This document shows positions 9,605-17,683 of a stretch of 64,000 nt of DNA, piece after piece. Each line of letters opens with the position of its first letter. Within the stretch, counting starts at the first letter, position 1. The stretch comes from Gluconacetobacter diazotrophicus PA1 5 (lineage in GTDB: Bacteria > Pseudomonadota > Alphaproteobacteria > Acetobacterales > Acetobacteraceae), in assembly GCF_000067045.1 (NCBI RefSeq), contig NC_010125.1, forward strand, positions 1,402,001-1,466,000, given 5' to 3'. A program made the translations under genes and the position numbers. The notes below the pieces were generated by a model that was given only the letters and a program-made list of their open reading frames with translations, had not been told where the DNA came from and ran no database searches.

Positions 9605-10591
9605 ATGGAAAAGATGATCGCGATCGCCTCCCGTGCCAAGCCTGAAATGCGCGATACCCCGATCACGATCGGGATCGACGTCTCGAAAGATCACCTTGAT
9701 GCCGCGCTTCATCCGGGCTCCGCGACGCGGCGGTTCGATAATGACGCCGCCGGTCATACGGCCCTGCGCCGCTGGATCGGCAAACGGGCGGTGGCCCGTA
9801 TCGTGTTCGAAGCAACGGGGATCTATCACCGTGCCCTTGAGCGCCGCCTGACCCAGGCGGGCCTGCCCGTCTGCAAGGTCAACCCGCGCCAGGCCCGGCG
9901 CTTTGCCGAGGCGACTGGCACGCTGGCCAAGACCGATCGTGTGGATGCGCTCATGCTGGCCCGTTTCGGCGTGGCGCTGGAGCCCGCGATACGCCAGGCC
10001 CCCAGTGAAAAGCAGGCGGAACTGGCCGAACTCGTCGCCGCCCGCGAGGGGCTTTCGCGTGACCGGACGAGAACCCTGAACCGCAAGGCCGCCACGGAGA
10101 ACGGCCTGCTCCTGCGTCAGACCCGCCATCGCCTGCGTCAGATCGAAGCGCAGATCGCGGCCATCGACAAGGCGGTCGCGGCCCTGATCGACGCCGAACC
10201 CGTAATGGCGCACCGGCGCGATATCCTGCTCAGCATTCCCGGCGTGGGCGCCACCACAGCCCATGCCCTGCTGGCCAACATGCCCGAACTCGGCAGCATG
10301 GAGGAGGGGCAGGCCGGCGCGCTGGCCGGCCTCGCGCCCATTACGCGCCAGTCGGGAACCTGGCAGGGAAAGAGCGTCATCCGGGGCGGCCGCGCTCAGC
10401 TGCGCCGGGCCCTCTACATGCCGGCACTGGTCGCCATCCGGCATAATCCCGATCTCAAGCGCCAATATGACGCTCTCGTCGCACGCGGAAAACCGGCCAT
10501 GCTCGCCATCACCGCCGTCATGAGGAAGCTCATCGTCCTCGCAAACGCACTCCTGCGACAGGATCGCTCATGGGCACCAAAAATAGCTTGA
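9605..10591 (+). CDS. IS110-family transposase (DEDD recombinase)
   Basis: The 328-residue protein has both domains expected of the family. The N-terminal RuvC-like DEDD domain (about 18-165) has the first acidic residue in ITIGIDVSKDHLD and the second in VFEATGIYH. A later acidic pair is in KTDRVDALMLARF. The C-terminal transposase_20 domain (about 205-295) begins with LLSIPGVGATTAHALLA and contains the conserved serine context ITRQSGTWQGKSVIRGGR. The frame is intact, so the element may still be active. Alternative starts exist at 9614 and 9647; the ribosome binding site for 9605 (AGG) is weak. Confidence 0.93.
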   Translation: MEKMIAIASRAKPEMRDTPITIGIDVSKDHLDAALHPGSATRRFDNDAAGHTALRRWIGKRAVARIVFEATGIYHRALERRLTQAGLPVCKVNPRQARRFAEATGTLAKTDRVDALMLARFGVALEPAIRQAPSEKQAELAELVAAREGLSRDRTRTLNRKAATENGLLLRQTRHRLRQIEAQIAAIDKAVAALIDAEPVMAHRRDILLSIPGVGATTAHALLANMPELGSMEEGQAGALAGLAPITRQSGTWQGKSVIRGGRAQLRRALYMPALVAIRHNPDLKRQYDALVARGKPAMLAITAVMRKLIVLANALLRQDRSWAPKIA

Positions 10592-10656
10592 TCAAGACGG
10601 ATACTCAGCCCGGACCCGGCAGGGCATGATGCCCTGCACCCCGGATGACTGGGTTT

Positions 10657-10699
10657 CCAAAGGGCCAAGCCCTTTGGCGGGTCCAGGGCAGCGCCCTGG
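10657..10699. repeat. REP-like double hairpin
   Basis: Two adjacent dyads are present: an 8-bp stem with a 5-base loop (10657-10677, CCAAAGGG...CCCTTTGG) and a 7-bp stem with a 3-base loop (10683-10699, CCAGGGC...GCCCTGG). They lie just past the stop of the minus-strand gene at 10708 and directly downstream of the IS element. They could end that gene's transcript; the paired, unequal stems resemble a REP-type repeat unit. Confidence 0.5.
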
Positions 10700-10707
10700 C
10701 CTTCAGG

Positions 10708-11301
10708 TCAATGCTGGTCCCGTCCGTCCGAATGACGGAACAGGGTATCGGCCTCTTTCTTCTGTGCGTCGCTCAGGCCGTTATACAGTGTGCGGAACGC
10801 CATGTTCAGCGCCTGCAGGTTCTGCGCGCGCTGCGTTATCAGGTCGGCATAGGACTGCATGTTGTCGGGCGCGCTCATGCCCGCCAGCTTCTCGCGGCGC
10901 TGCAGGATGGCGTCGTGGAAGCGGGTGGCGTTGTCGCGCATCACCTGGACGAACGCGCCCCAGGCGGTTTCCTGCGCGGATGTGATGCCCAGTTGCTGGT
11001 GTAGGGTGGCGATGTGCGCCGCCAGCAGGTCGGGCGCCGAGTCATGGGGGGTATGGACCGGAACGGCCGAGCCCTGGCTGGAAGGGGCCTGGCTGGACGG
11101 GCCGGGGGTGCCGGAAGCGGGAGCACTGGAAGCAGGGGTGCTGGGGCTGGCGGTGCCCGGACCTGCCGTGCCGGGGCTGGCCGCCGTCTGGCCGGCCGGC
11201 GCGGCGCCCGGTGCGGCGGGCGGAGGCGCGTCGGCGGCCGCGAGGGCCGGGGCCGGGAGCAGGGTGAGGGCGGCGAGGAGCGTGAACCGGCGAACGGTCA
11301 T
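10708..11301 (-). CDS. Secreted LTXXQ/Spy-like protein
   Basis: The 197-residue protein has a signal peptide (about residues 1-21, LLAALTLLPAPALAAA). A 70-residue Pro/Ala/Ser-rich low-complexity linker follows, and then an alpha-helical C-terminal domain (about 95-185). That domain contains LGITSAQETAWGAFVQVMRD and LSDAQKKEADTLFR, the pattern of the CpxP/Spy (LTXXQ) periplasmic chaperone-like family. A role in envelope or metal stress is plausible but inferred. ATG 11301 was chosen because it places the signal peptide at the N-terminus; the open frame extends upstream without support. Confidence 0.8.
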   Translation of the reverse strand: MTVRRFTLLAALTLLPAPALAAADAPPPAAPGAAPAGQTAASPGTAGPGTASPSTPASSAPASGTPGPSSQAPSSQGSAVPVHTPHDSAPDLLAAHIATLHQQLGITSAQETAWGAFVQVMRDNATRFHDAILQRREKLAGMSAPDNMQSYADLITQRAQNLQALNMAFRTLYNGLSDAQKKEADTLFRHSDGRDQH

Positions 11302-11350
11302 GAACGGATGACTCCGGTAAAGGCGGGTGGACGGAAGGGGGCCGGCCGCA

Positions 11351-11728
11351 TCAATAGGGCGACGGTCCGTACGACGTCTGGGGGTAATAAGCCGGCGGCG
11401 GGGGCGGAGGTTCCGCCTGCGGGGAATAGGCGGCGGGCGGCGGCGCCGCCTGCGACGACAGCGCCCCGCCGACCAGCGCGCCGACGGCCAGGCCCGCAAT
11501 GCCGGCACCGACGACGGCCCCGACTCCCGGGCCGCGATGATAGCCGCCGCCACCGCGCCAGCCGGGGCGGCCCCGGCCCCAGTCGCGATGCTCGATATGA
11601 CGGCCGCCGCCGTGCCAGCCGGGGCCGCCATGACCGCGCTGGGCCAGCGCGGCCTGCGGCAGGGTGGTGGCGATGGTCCCGGTCAGGCAGATGCCGGCCA
11701 GAAGCAGGGGCAAGGTTTGAACCCGCAT
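11351..11728 (-). CDS. Small secreted glycine/proline-rich protein
   Basis: The 125-residue protein has a signal peptide ending near ALAQ (residues 1-29). A Gly/His/Arg-rich stretch (30-68) follows, then a glycine-zipper-like hydrophobic segment with GAVVGAGIAGLAVGALVGG (about 70-92), then a Pro/Tyr-rich tail. Glycine-zipper segments are common in small outer-membrane or envelope proteins. No enzyme function can be read. It lies 49 bp before the LTXXQ-like gene on the same strand, so the two may be co-transcribed. Confidence 0.75.
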   Translation of the reverse strand: MRVQTLPLLLAGICLTGTIATTLPQAALAQRGHGGPGWHGGGRHIEHRDWGRGRPGWRGGGGYHRGPGVGAVVGAGIAGLAVGALVGGALSSQAAPPPAAYSPQAEPPPPPPAYYPQTSYGPSPY

Positions 11729-11821
11729 GATGGGGCTCCTTTATCGATCAGTAACGTCCTCGGAGCGTACTATCGGCATCAATCTTGGCGGAATCGCGGC
11801 TTCCCTTTCCGCAGGCGATGG

Positions 11822-12469
11822 TCAGGCGGCGCGCGACAGGCGCTTGGCCAGGGCAGAGAGGCGGTGGCGGCGCAGTTCGCTGCGGGCCTTGGCGCCGGTT
11901 TCCATGTAGTTGAGCTGGATCGTGTAGCGCCGGCCGACATATTGCCGGTGGCCGTGCCACGTGGTCGGCCCGTTGGGGAAGATCAGCAGCGTGCCGTCCA
12001 CGGGCGGGACCTCGGCGGCGAAATCCTCGATATCGTCCGGGCCGCGCAGTAGGCGCACGCAGCCTTCCTGCCGGGCCCAGGACGCGCTGGCCGGGTTCAG
12101 GTACAGCAGCACCGTCACGCGCTTGGCCACCGAATCGCAATGGATGCGCCCGTCCTTCTCGCGGGTGCGGCCCCGCAGGGTCAGCATGGTCGGCGCATCG
12201 TGCAGGTCCAGGCCGAACTTGCGGGCGATGATCCCGCGCAGGACCGGCCCCTCCATTTCCTCCATCACGCCGCGCACCAGCGGGGACACGGCCAGGGCGG
12301 AAGGGGGGAACGACCCGCCGGAGGCCAGCTCCGGCAGCGACGCCACCAGGGCTTGCAGGTCATCCGGCCGGATGAAGTGGGGGACGACCGCATGGGGGAA
12401 GGGATCGTCGGAAACCGGGGCGGCTTCCAGCGCGGCATAATCGGGACGGATCGGCGCGGTAATGGTCAT
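11822..12469 (-). CDS. 2-oxoglutarate/Fe(II)-dependent oxygenase family protein
   Basis: The 215-residue protein has the double-stranded beta-helix pattern of 2OG-Fe(II) oxygenases. An HxD pair lies in GRIHCDSVAKR (about residue 117). A distal histidine lies in TTWHGHRQYVG, followed by an arginine suited to binding 2-oxoglutarate (GRRYTIQLNYM). The substrate cannot be predicted; relatives include prolyl and lipid-A-type hydroxylases. ATG 12469 has a GCAGG ribosome binding site; the frame extends upstream to 12505 without better signals. Confidence 0.8.
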   Translation of the reverse strand: MTITAPIRPDYAALEAAPVSDDPFPHAVVPHFIRPDDLQALVASLPELASGGSFPPSALAVSPLVRGVMEEMEGPVLRGIIARKFGLDLHDAPTMLTLRGRTREKDGRIHCDSVAKRVTVLLYLNPASASWARQEGCVRLLRGPDDIEDFAAEVPPVDGTLLIFPNGPTTWHGHRQYVGRRYTIQLNYMETGAKARSELRRHRLSALAKRLSRAA

Positions 12470-12565
12470 GGTACCTGCGAAGGGCTGATGGAGACCAGAT
12501 TCCAATTCCTAGGCCCGGAGGTGCCCCGGAATCAAGGCATTGGCGCGCACCCGCCCCGCCCCGTC

Positions 12566-12910
12566 TCAGCCCGCCTCGGCGGCCTTCTGCACCGCGTCGA
12601 TCACCCGGGTGGAATAGACCGCCGCCGCCCCGGCATTCAGCGCGACGGCGACACCCAGCGCCTCGGCGATTTCCTCCTTCGTGGCGCCGGCGTCCACCGC
12701 CGCCCTGGAATGGACCGCGATGCATCCGTCGCAGCGGGTCGTGACCGCCACCGCCAGCGCGATCAGTTCGCGCGTCTTGGCGTCCAGCCGGCCGGTGGTG
12801 ACGGCGGCCTCTTCCAGCGTGGTCAGGCCCTCGACCGTACCGGGTGTCAGGGCAGCCAGCTTGGGCATGGTCTGGCCGAGATAGCGGCGATAGGCGGACC
12901 AGTCGATCAT
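12566..12910 (-). CDS. AhpD-like carboxymuconolactone decarboxylase family protein
   Basis: The 114-residue protein is a single AhpD/CMD-fold domain. The redox motif CDGCIAVHS (CxxC plus His) sits in the middle, in the usual helix. The conserved TKEEIAEALGVAVALNAG follows. Such proteins act as alkylhydroperoxide reductase partners or small peroxidases. The CxxC-x3-H motif favours thiol-dependent peroxidase activity over a decarboxylase role. No AhpC partner is adjacent. Confidence 0.88.
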   Translation of the reverse strand: MIDWSAYRRYLGQTMPKLAALTPGTVEGLTTLEEAAVTTGRLDAKTRELIALAVAVTTRCDGCIAVHSRAAVDAGATKEEIAEALGVAVALNAGAAAVYSTRVIDAVQKAAEAG

Positions 12911-13014
12911 CGCGCAACATCCTTGTTTCGTGGTCGTGAATACGGTTTCAAGTTCACCAGATAGAGAGCAGGCCTGTCACGACACGGTTTGGCGACCGCA
13001 CGCTCTTGCTGAGA

Positions 13015-14256
13015 ATGGTTGCTGGCGCTATCGGCGTTGTTATGGAAGCCGCCCTTTCGCTCTTCGCCTCGGACCTGCATCTTCCCCCCGGAACGGGACC
13101 CCTGGCCGCGTACCAGGCCCGGGTGAATGCGGGCCTGCTCTCCGCCGATCCCGAACAGGCCAAGGCCGCGGCGCGTCTGGACCGGCTGTGGCGGGAACTG
13201 CCCGGCTATCACCCCGTGGTGCGCCGGCCGCCGCCGCAGGGGATTTTCAGCCACGGGCTGCTGGGCAAGGGGCTGGGCAGCCTGAAATCCCGCCTCGGCC
13301 TGGCCGGCGGTGCCGCCCAACCGCCGCGCCCGCGCGGCGTGTACCTGGTGGGGCAGGTCGGGCGCGGCAAGACCATGCTGATGGACCTGTTCTTCGAGCT
13401 GGCCCCGGTGGAACACAAGAAACGGGTGCATTTCCATCGTTTCATGCAGGACGTCCACCAGCGCCTGCACGCCATGAAGATCGCCCATCCGGACCTGACC
13501 GATCCGATCCCGCCGCTGGCCCACGCCATCGCGGACGAGGCCTGGCTGCTGTGCTTCGACGAATTCCAGGTGAACGACATCGCCGACGCGATGGTCCTGG
13601 GCCGCCTGTTCGAATATCTGTTCGCCGAGGGCGTGGTCGTGGTCGCGACCTCGAACACCGAGCCCAAGGATCTGTTCCAGAACCGGCCGGGCGCGGACGC
13701 CTTCCGCCCCTTCATCGCCATCATCCAGCGCGAGGTCGACACGGTGGAACTGGATTCCCCGCGCGATTACCGCAGGGGCGGCATGCGCGGCATGGCGACC
13801 TGGATCGTCCCCCCCGGTCCCGACGCGGAGCTGGAGTTGGATTCGCTGTTCATGCGCCTGGCCGACGGCGCCCCGGTGCGCCCGGTGAAGCTGGAGGTGA
13901 TGGGCCGGACGTTCGCGGTGCCGGTGGCGGCCGGTCCGGTCGCGCGCTTCACCTTTCCCGATCTGTGCGGCCGGCCGCTGGGCGCGGGCGACTATCTGGC
14001 CCTGGCCAACCGCTTCGCGGCGCTGGTCCTGGACGACGTGCCGCGCCTGGGCCCCGACAATTTCGATGTCGCCCGCCGTTTCATCGTGCTGATCGATACG
14101 CTCTACGAACAGAAGGTCAAGCTGTTCGCCTCGGCCGAGGACCAGCCGGACGCCATCTACCAGAAGGGTGACGGCGCGCAGGCTTTCGAACGTACCGCAT
14201 CGCGCCTGGAAGAAATGCAGAGCGCTGCCTACCTGGACCTGCCGCACCTGTCCTGA
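13015..14256 (+). CDS. zapE: Cell division protein ZapE / AFG1-like ATPase
   Basis: The 413-residue protein is an AFG1/LACE1-type AAA-like ATPase. Walker A is VGQVGRGKTMLMDLFF, followed by the family signature RVHFHRFMQDVHQRLH. Walker B is WLLCFDEFQVNDIADAM. Sensor 1 lies in VVVATSNTEPKDLFQNR. In E. coli, ZapE acts at the division ring; in mitochondria the homologue handles membrane-protein turnover. ATG 13015 (GAGA just before it) is the likely start, with ATG 13042 possible. In many proteobacteria the gene neighbours mdh or sucA, and here sucA follows. Confidence 0.93.
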   Translation: MVAGAIGVVMEAALSLFASDLHLPPGTGPLAAYQARVNAGLLSADPEQAKAAARLDRLWRELPGYHPVVRRPPPQGIFSHGLLGKGLGSLKSRLGLAGGAAQPPRPRGVYLVGQVGRGKTMLMDLFFELAPVEHKKRVHFHRFMQDVHQRLHAMKIAHPDLTDPIPPLAHAIADEAWLLCFDEFQVNDIADAMVLGRLFEYLFAEGVVVVATSNTEPKDLFQNRPGADAFRPFIAIIQREVDTVELDSPRDYRRGGMRGMATWIVPPGPDAELELDSLFMRLADGAPVRPVKLEVMGRTFAVPVAAGPVARFTFPDLCGRPLGAGDYLALANRFAALVLDDVPRLGPDNFDVARRFIVLIDTLYEQKVKLFASAEDQPDAIYQKGDGAQAFERTASRLEEMQSAAYLDLPHLS

Positions 14257-14611
14257 CCGGGGCGCCGGCCGCCCGACCGCCCGGGGGCGCCGTTTCGCCA
14301 TTCCTGCGCATGTTCCTTACGGTCACGGCATCGTGACGGTTATGGCGAGGGTGTGACTGGCGGGGCGGTAGGCAAGTGGTTCGCGCTTTGCTTGGGTAGG
14401 GCGCCTGTTCCGTTCGGCGGAAACGGAAAGGTGAGTATGCGTGCAGAGCAATCCAGCCCGTGGCGAATGATGGCGGCGGATGGCCCGGGGTGACGCTAGG
14501 GTTGGGACGACAAGCGGTGCGGGCCGGGAAGGGCGTCATGATCGGCGGCCAGGGCGCGAAACCGGACAATGACGCGGCCAAGAAGGCCGCCAGTGAGGAG
14601 ATGTCTTCAAG
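14257..14611 (+). other. Intergenic region between zapE and sucA
   Basis: These 355 bp hold no convincing gene. They contain a G+C-rich dyad with GGCGCC arms just after zapE and a small hairpin TTCCG-TTCGG-CGGAA near 14412. A 29-codon open frame (14538-14627) overlaps the sucA start, but nothing supports its translation. The promoter of the suc operon is presumably here. Confidence 0.6.
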
Positions 14612-17482
14612 ATGGCGGGCGTAGATATCCTGTCGACCGCGTTCAGCGGAGCAAACACGGCCTATCTGGCCGAACTGTACGCCCGCTGGGCTTCGGACCC
14701 CGGCAGCGTCGATCCATCCTTCGCATCCCTGTTCTCGGCGATGGACGAGGAAGGGGCGGCGATCCTGCATGACGCGGAAGGGGCCTCGTGGTCCCCGCGC
14801 GAGTCGATGATCGATGGCGGCGAGGCCCCGCCGGCGGCATCCAAGGGCGCCCCCGTTTCGGTGGCGAGCCTGCATGCGGCGGCGGACGACAGCCTGCGCG
14901 CCACGCAACTGATCCGCGCCTATCGCGTGCGCGGCCATCTCGAAGCCCGGCTGGACCCGTTGGGCCTGCAGATCCCCAAACCCCATGCCGACCTGGACCC
15001 CGCGACGTACGGGTTCGGGCTGCAGGATCTCGATCGCCCGATCTATCTGGGCCATATCGTGGCCAACCTGATCGGCACGCAGACCGCGACGATCAACCAG
15101 GTGCTGGACGCGCTGCGCGCCGTCTATTGCGGGCCGATCGGCGCCGAATTCATGCATGTCCAGGACCCCGAACATCGCAACTGGCTGCAGAAGCGGCTGG
15201 AGGGCGACAACTGGCGCGCCGGCGTGTCGGCGGACGAGAAGAAGGTCATCCTGCACCACCTGACCGAGGCCGAGGGGTTCGAGGCCTTCTGCCAGAAGCG
15301 CTATGTCGGCACGAAGCGCTTCGGGCTGGAGGGCGAGGACGTCACCATTCCCGCGCTGCATGCGATGATCGACCAGGTGGCCAAGGACGGCGTGCGCACC
15401 GTTGCGATCGGCATGCCGCATCGCGGCCGCCTGAACACGCTGGTGAACGTGGTGCGCAAGCCCTATACCGCCATCTTCAGCGAATTCGCCGGCGCGTCCT
15501 TCAAGCCTGACGACGTGCAGGGCTCGGGCGACGTGAAATACCATCTCGGCACCTCGACCGACGTGGATATCGACGGCAACCCGGTCCATATCTCGCTGCA
15601 GCCCAACCCGTCGCACCTGGAAGCGGTCGATCCGGTGGTGATCGGCAAGGTGCGCGCGACGCAGGACGATGACGACCCGCATGCCCGCAGCCGCCACATG
15701 GCGCTGCTGCTGCATGGTGACGCCGCCTTCGCCGGCCAGGGCCTGGTGTACGAGACCATGGCGATGTCGCAGCTGATCGGCTATCGCACCGGCGGCACCA
15801 TCCATGTCGTGGTGAACAACCAGATCGGCTTCACCACCGTGTCGGCCCATGCCTATTCCGGCCTCTACTGCACGGACATCGCCAAGGCGGTGCAGGCGCC
15901 GATCCTGCACGTCAACGGCGACGAGCCCGAAGCCGTGGTGTATTGCGCCCGCCTGGCCGCCGATTTCCGCCAGAAATTCGCGACCGACATCGTGTTGGAC
16001 ATCGTGGGCTACCGCCGTCACGGCCATAACGAGTCGGACGAGCCGTCCTTCACCCAGCCGACGATGTACAAGGCCATCGCCGCCCGCCCGACGGTGCGCA
16101 CGCTGTATGCCGACCGCCTGGTGCGCGAAAGCGTGGTGACCGAGGCCGAGGCCACCGCGCAGTGGGATGCGTTCCAGGACCGGCTGGAGGAATCCTATCA
16201 GGCGGCGCAGACCTACAAGCCCAACAAGGCCGACTGGCTGGAAGGTGCCTGGACCGGGCTGAAGCCCCCGCCGGTGGGCGCGGTGGATGCCGAACCTGCG
16301 ACCGGCGTCGCGGTCGAGGCGCTGCGCAAGATCGGCGAGGCGCTCAGCACCGCGCCGTCCGATTTCAACATCAATCCTAAGATCGCCCGCCAGCTCAAGG
16401 CCAAGGCCGCGATGTTCCAGTCGGGCGAAGGCATCGACTGGGCGACCGGCGAGGCGCTGGGCTTCGGCTCCCTGGTGTTGGAAAAGCATCGCGTCCGCCT
16501 GTCGGGCGAGGACTGCCAGCGCGGCACGTTCAGCCAGCGCCACGCCGTGCTGACGGACCAGGTCAACCAGAACACCTATGTGCCGCTGAACAACATCGAC
16601 GCCGGCCAGGGCGTGTTCGAGGTCTATAACTCGCTGCTTTCGGAATTCGGCGTGCTGGGCTTCGAATATGGCTATTCGCTGGCCGATCCGAACGCGCTGG
16701 TGCTGTGGGAAGGCCAGTTCGGCGACTTCGCCAACGGCGCGCAGGTCATCATCGACCAGTTCATCGCCTCGGGCGAGACCAAGTGGCTGCGCATGTCGGG
16801 CCTGGTGCTGCTGCTGCCGCACGGGTACGAGGGCCAGGGTCCGGAACATTCCTCGGCCCGCCTGGAACGGTACCTGCAGCTCTGCGCCGAAAACAACATG
16901 CGGGTCTGCAACCTGACCACGCCGGCGAACTATTTCCACGCCCTGCGCCGCCAGCTCAAGCTGGACTATCGCAAGCCGCTGGTCATCATGACGCCGAAAT
17001 CGCTGCTGCGGGCCAAGCTGGCGGTCTCCGAACCTTGGGAGTCGCCTCGGGCCACGACGTTCGTCCCGTTGATGGCGGAATCGATCCGATCGCCAAAGGG
17101 CGACGCGATCGAACGGTTCGTGACTGCTCCGGGCAAGGCTATTTACGACCTGCTGGCCGAACGGCCCGAGCGTGCGCTGGACAAGGTCGCGATCCTGCGG
17201 CTGGAACAGTTCTACCCGTTCCCGGAAAAGCTGCTGGCCGAGCAACTGGCCCTGTATCCGAAGGCGAAAGTCATCTGGTGCCAGGAAGAGCCCGAGAAAA
17301 TGGGGGGGTCAGACCTTCGTCGTTCCCCTGATCGAAGGCGTGATGCCCAAGGCGGGTCGCAAGGGCGGCCGTCCGACCTATGTCGGCCGTGTCGCGGCGG
17401 CCAGCCCGGGCACCCGGCCTGGCCCGCGTCCATGCCAGCGAGCAGGCGGCCCGGGTCGCCCAGGCGCTGGGCGTCGGCTTGA
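14612..17482 (+). CDS. sucA: 2-oxoglutarate dehydrogenase E1 component, 3' end frameshifted
   Basis: As read, this is a 956-residue E1 subunit. It decarboxylates 2-oxoglutarate with thiamine diphosphate and passes the succinyl group to the SucB lipoyl domain. Family landmarks are present: ELYARW near the N-terminus, AIGMPHRGRLNTL, the diphosphate-binding region DIVLDIVGYRRHGHNESDEP, and LPHGYEGQGPEHSSARLERY. After WCQEEPEKMGG the frame is wrong. The expected QTFVVPLIEGVMPK...YVGR lies in the next frame, and GLARVHASEQAARVAQALG lies one frame further on. Two single-base insertions explain this: one of seven Gs at 17302-17308 and one of three Cs at 17413-17415. Corrected, the frame stays open to 17565. 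About the last 60 residues are therefore scrambled unless the sequence is in error. Confidence 0.93.
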   Translation: MAGVDILSTAFSGANTAYLAELYARWASDPGSVDPSFASLFSAMDEEGAAILHDAEGASWSPRESMIDGGEAPPAASKGAPVSVASLHAAADDSLRATQLIRAYRVRGHLEARLDPLGLQIPKPHADLDPATYGFGLQDLDRPIYLGHIVANLIGTQTATINQVLDALRAVYCGPIGAEFMHVQDPEHRNWLQKRLEGDNWRAGVSADEKKVILHHLTEAEGFEAFCQKRYVGTKRFGLEGEDVTIPALHAMIDQVAKDGVRTVAIGMPHRGRLNTLVNVVRKPYTAIFSEFAGASFKPDDVQGSGDVKYHLGTSTDVDIDGNPVHISLQPNPSHLEAVDPVVIGKVRATQDDDDPHARSRHMALLLHGDAAFAGQGLVYETMAMSQLIGYRTGGTIHVVVNNQIGFTTVSAHAYSGLYCTDIAKAVQAPILHVNGDEPEAVVYCARLAADFRQKFATDIVLDIVGYRRHGHNESDEPSFTQPTMYKAIAARPTVRTLYADRLVRESVVTEAEATAQWDAFQDRLEESYQAAQTYKPNKADWLEGAWTGLKPPPVGAVDAEPATGVAVEALRKIGEALSTAPSDFNINPKIARQLKAKAAMFQSGEGIDWATGEALGFGSLVLEKHRVRLSGEDCQRGTFSQRHAVLTDQVNQNTYVPLNNIDAGQGVFEVYNSLLSEFGVLGFEYGYSLADPNALVLWEGQFGDFANGAQVIIDQFIASGETKWLRMSGLVLLLPHGYEGQGPEHSSARLERYLQLCAENNMRVCNLTTPANYFHALRRQLKLDYRKPLVIMTPKSLLRAKLAVSEPWESPRATTFVPLMAESIRSPKGDAIERFVTAPGKAIYDLLAERPERALDKVAILRLEQFYPFPEKLLAEQLALYPKAKVIWCQEEPEKMGGSDLRRSPDRRRDAQGGSQGRPSDLCRPCRGGQPGHPAWPASMPASRRPGSPRRWASA

Positions 17483-17488
17483 CGGAAC

Positions 17489-17510
17489 GCCCCGGCCGCG
17501 GGGCCGGGGC
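17489..17510 (+). terminator. G+C-rich hairpin between sucA and sucB
   Basis: A 9-bp stem (GCCCCGGCC with GGCCGGGGC) with a 4-base loop lies just after the annotated sucA stop, without a T-run. It may mark the true end of sucA, or act as an attenuator or processing site in the suc operon. Confidence 0.4.
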
Positions 17511-17683
17511 ATTGAAAACTGGCCGGAATGGCGGTGTCGTTCCGGCTTCAGTCCGGTTATGTTGAAAGGTGCACAAGCCGGCAGACGACGGGCGAGGGGC
17601 ATGCGAGCCATGTCCTGGTCGGGGGCATGCGGTCCCGGTCCAGCGCGCGCGGATCTGTCCGGCAGGGGGAATGGAAAGAAACG

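Larger units (their letters stand above)
9441..10649 (+). mobile_element. IS110-family insertion sequence (ends approximate)
   Basis: One transposase gene of the IS110 family is flanked by about 120-160 bp of structured non-coding DNA upstream and about 50 bp downstream. This asymmetry matches the IS110 subgroup, in which the non-coding left end is long, rather than the IS1111 subgroup. Members of this family usually lack terminal inverted repeats, and none is seen. An 11-bp direct repeat (CCCCGGATGAC) occurs at 9583-9593 and 10639-10649, but its relation to the true ends is unclear. The element sits between zwf and a REP-like double hairpin. Confidence 0.6.

Noticed and set aside
14538-14627. 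29-codon open frame before sucA
   Set aside because: It overlaps the sucA start, has no clear ribosome binding site of its own and no distinctive sequence.
14117-17245. 1042-codon open frame on the minus strand
   Set aside because: It lies opposite sucA, is rich in Arg, His and Gln repeats with no domain, and is a typical shadow of a high-G+C gene.
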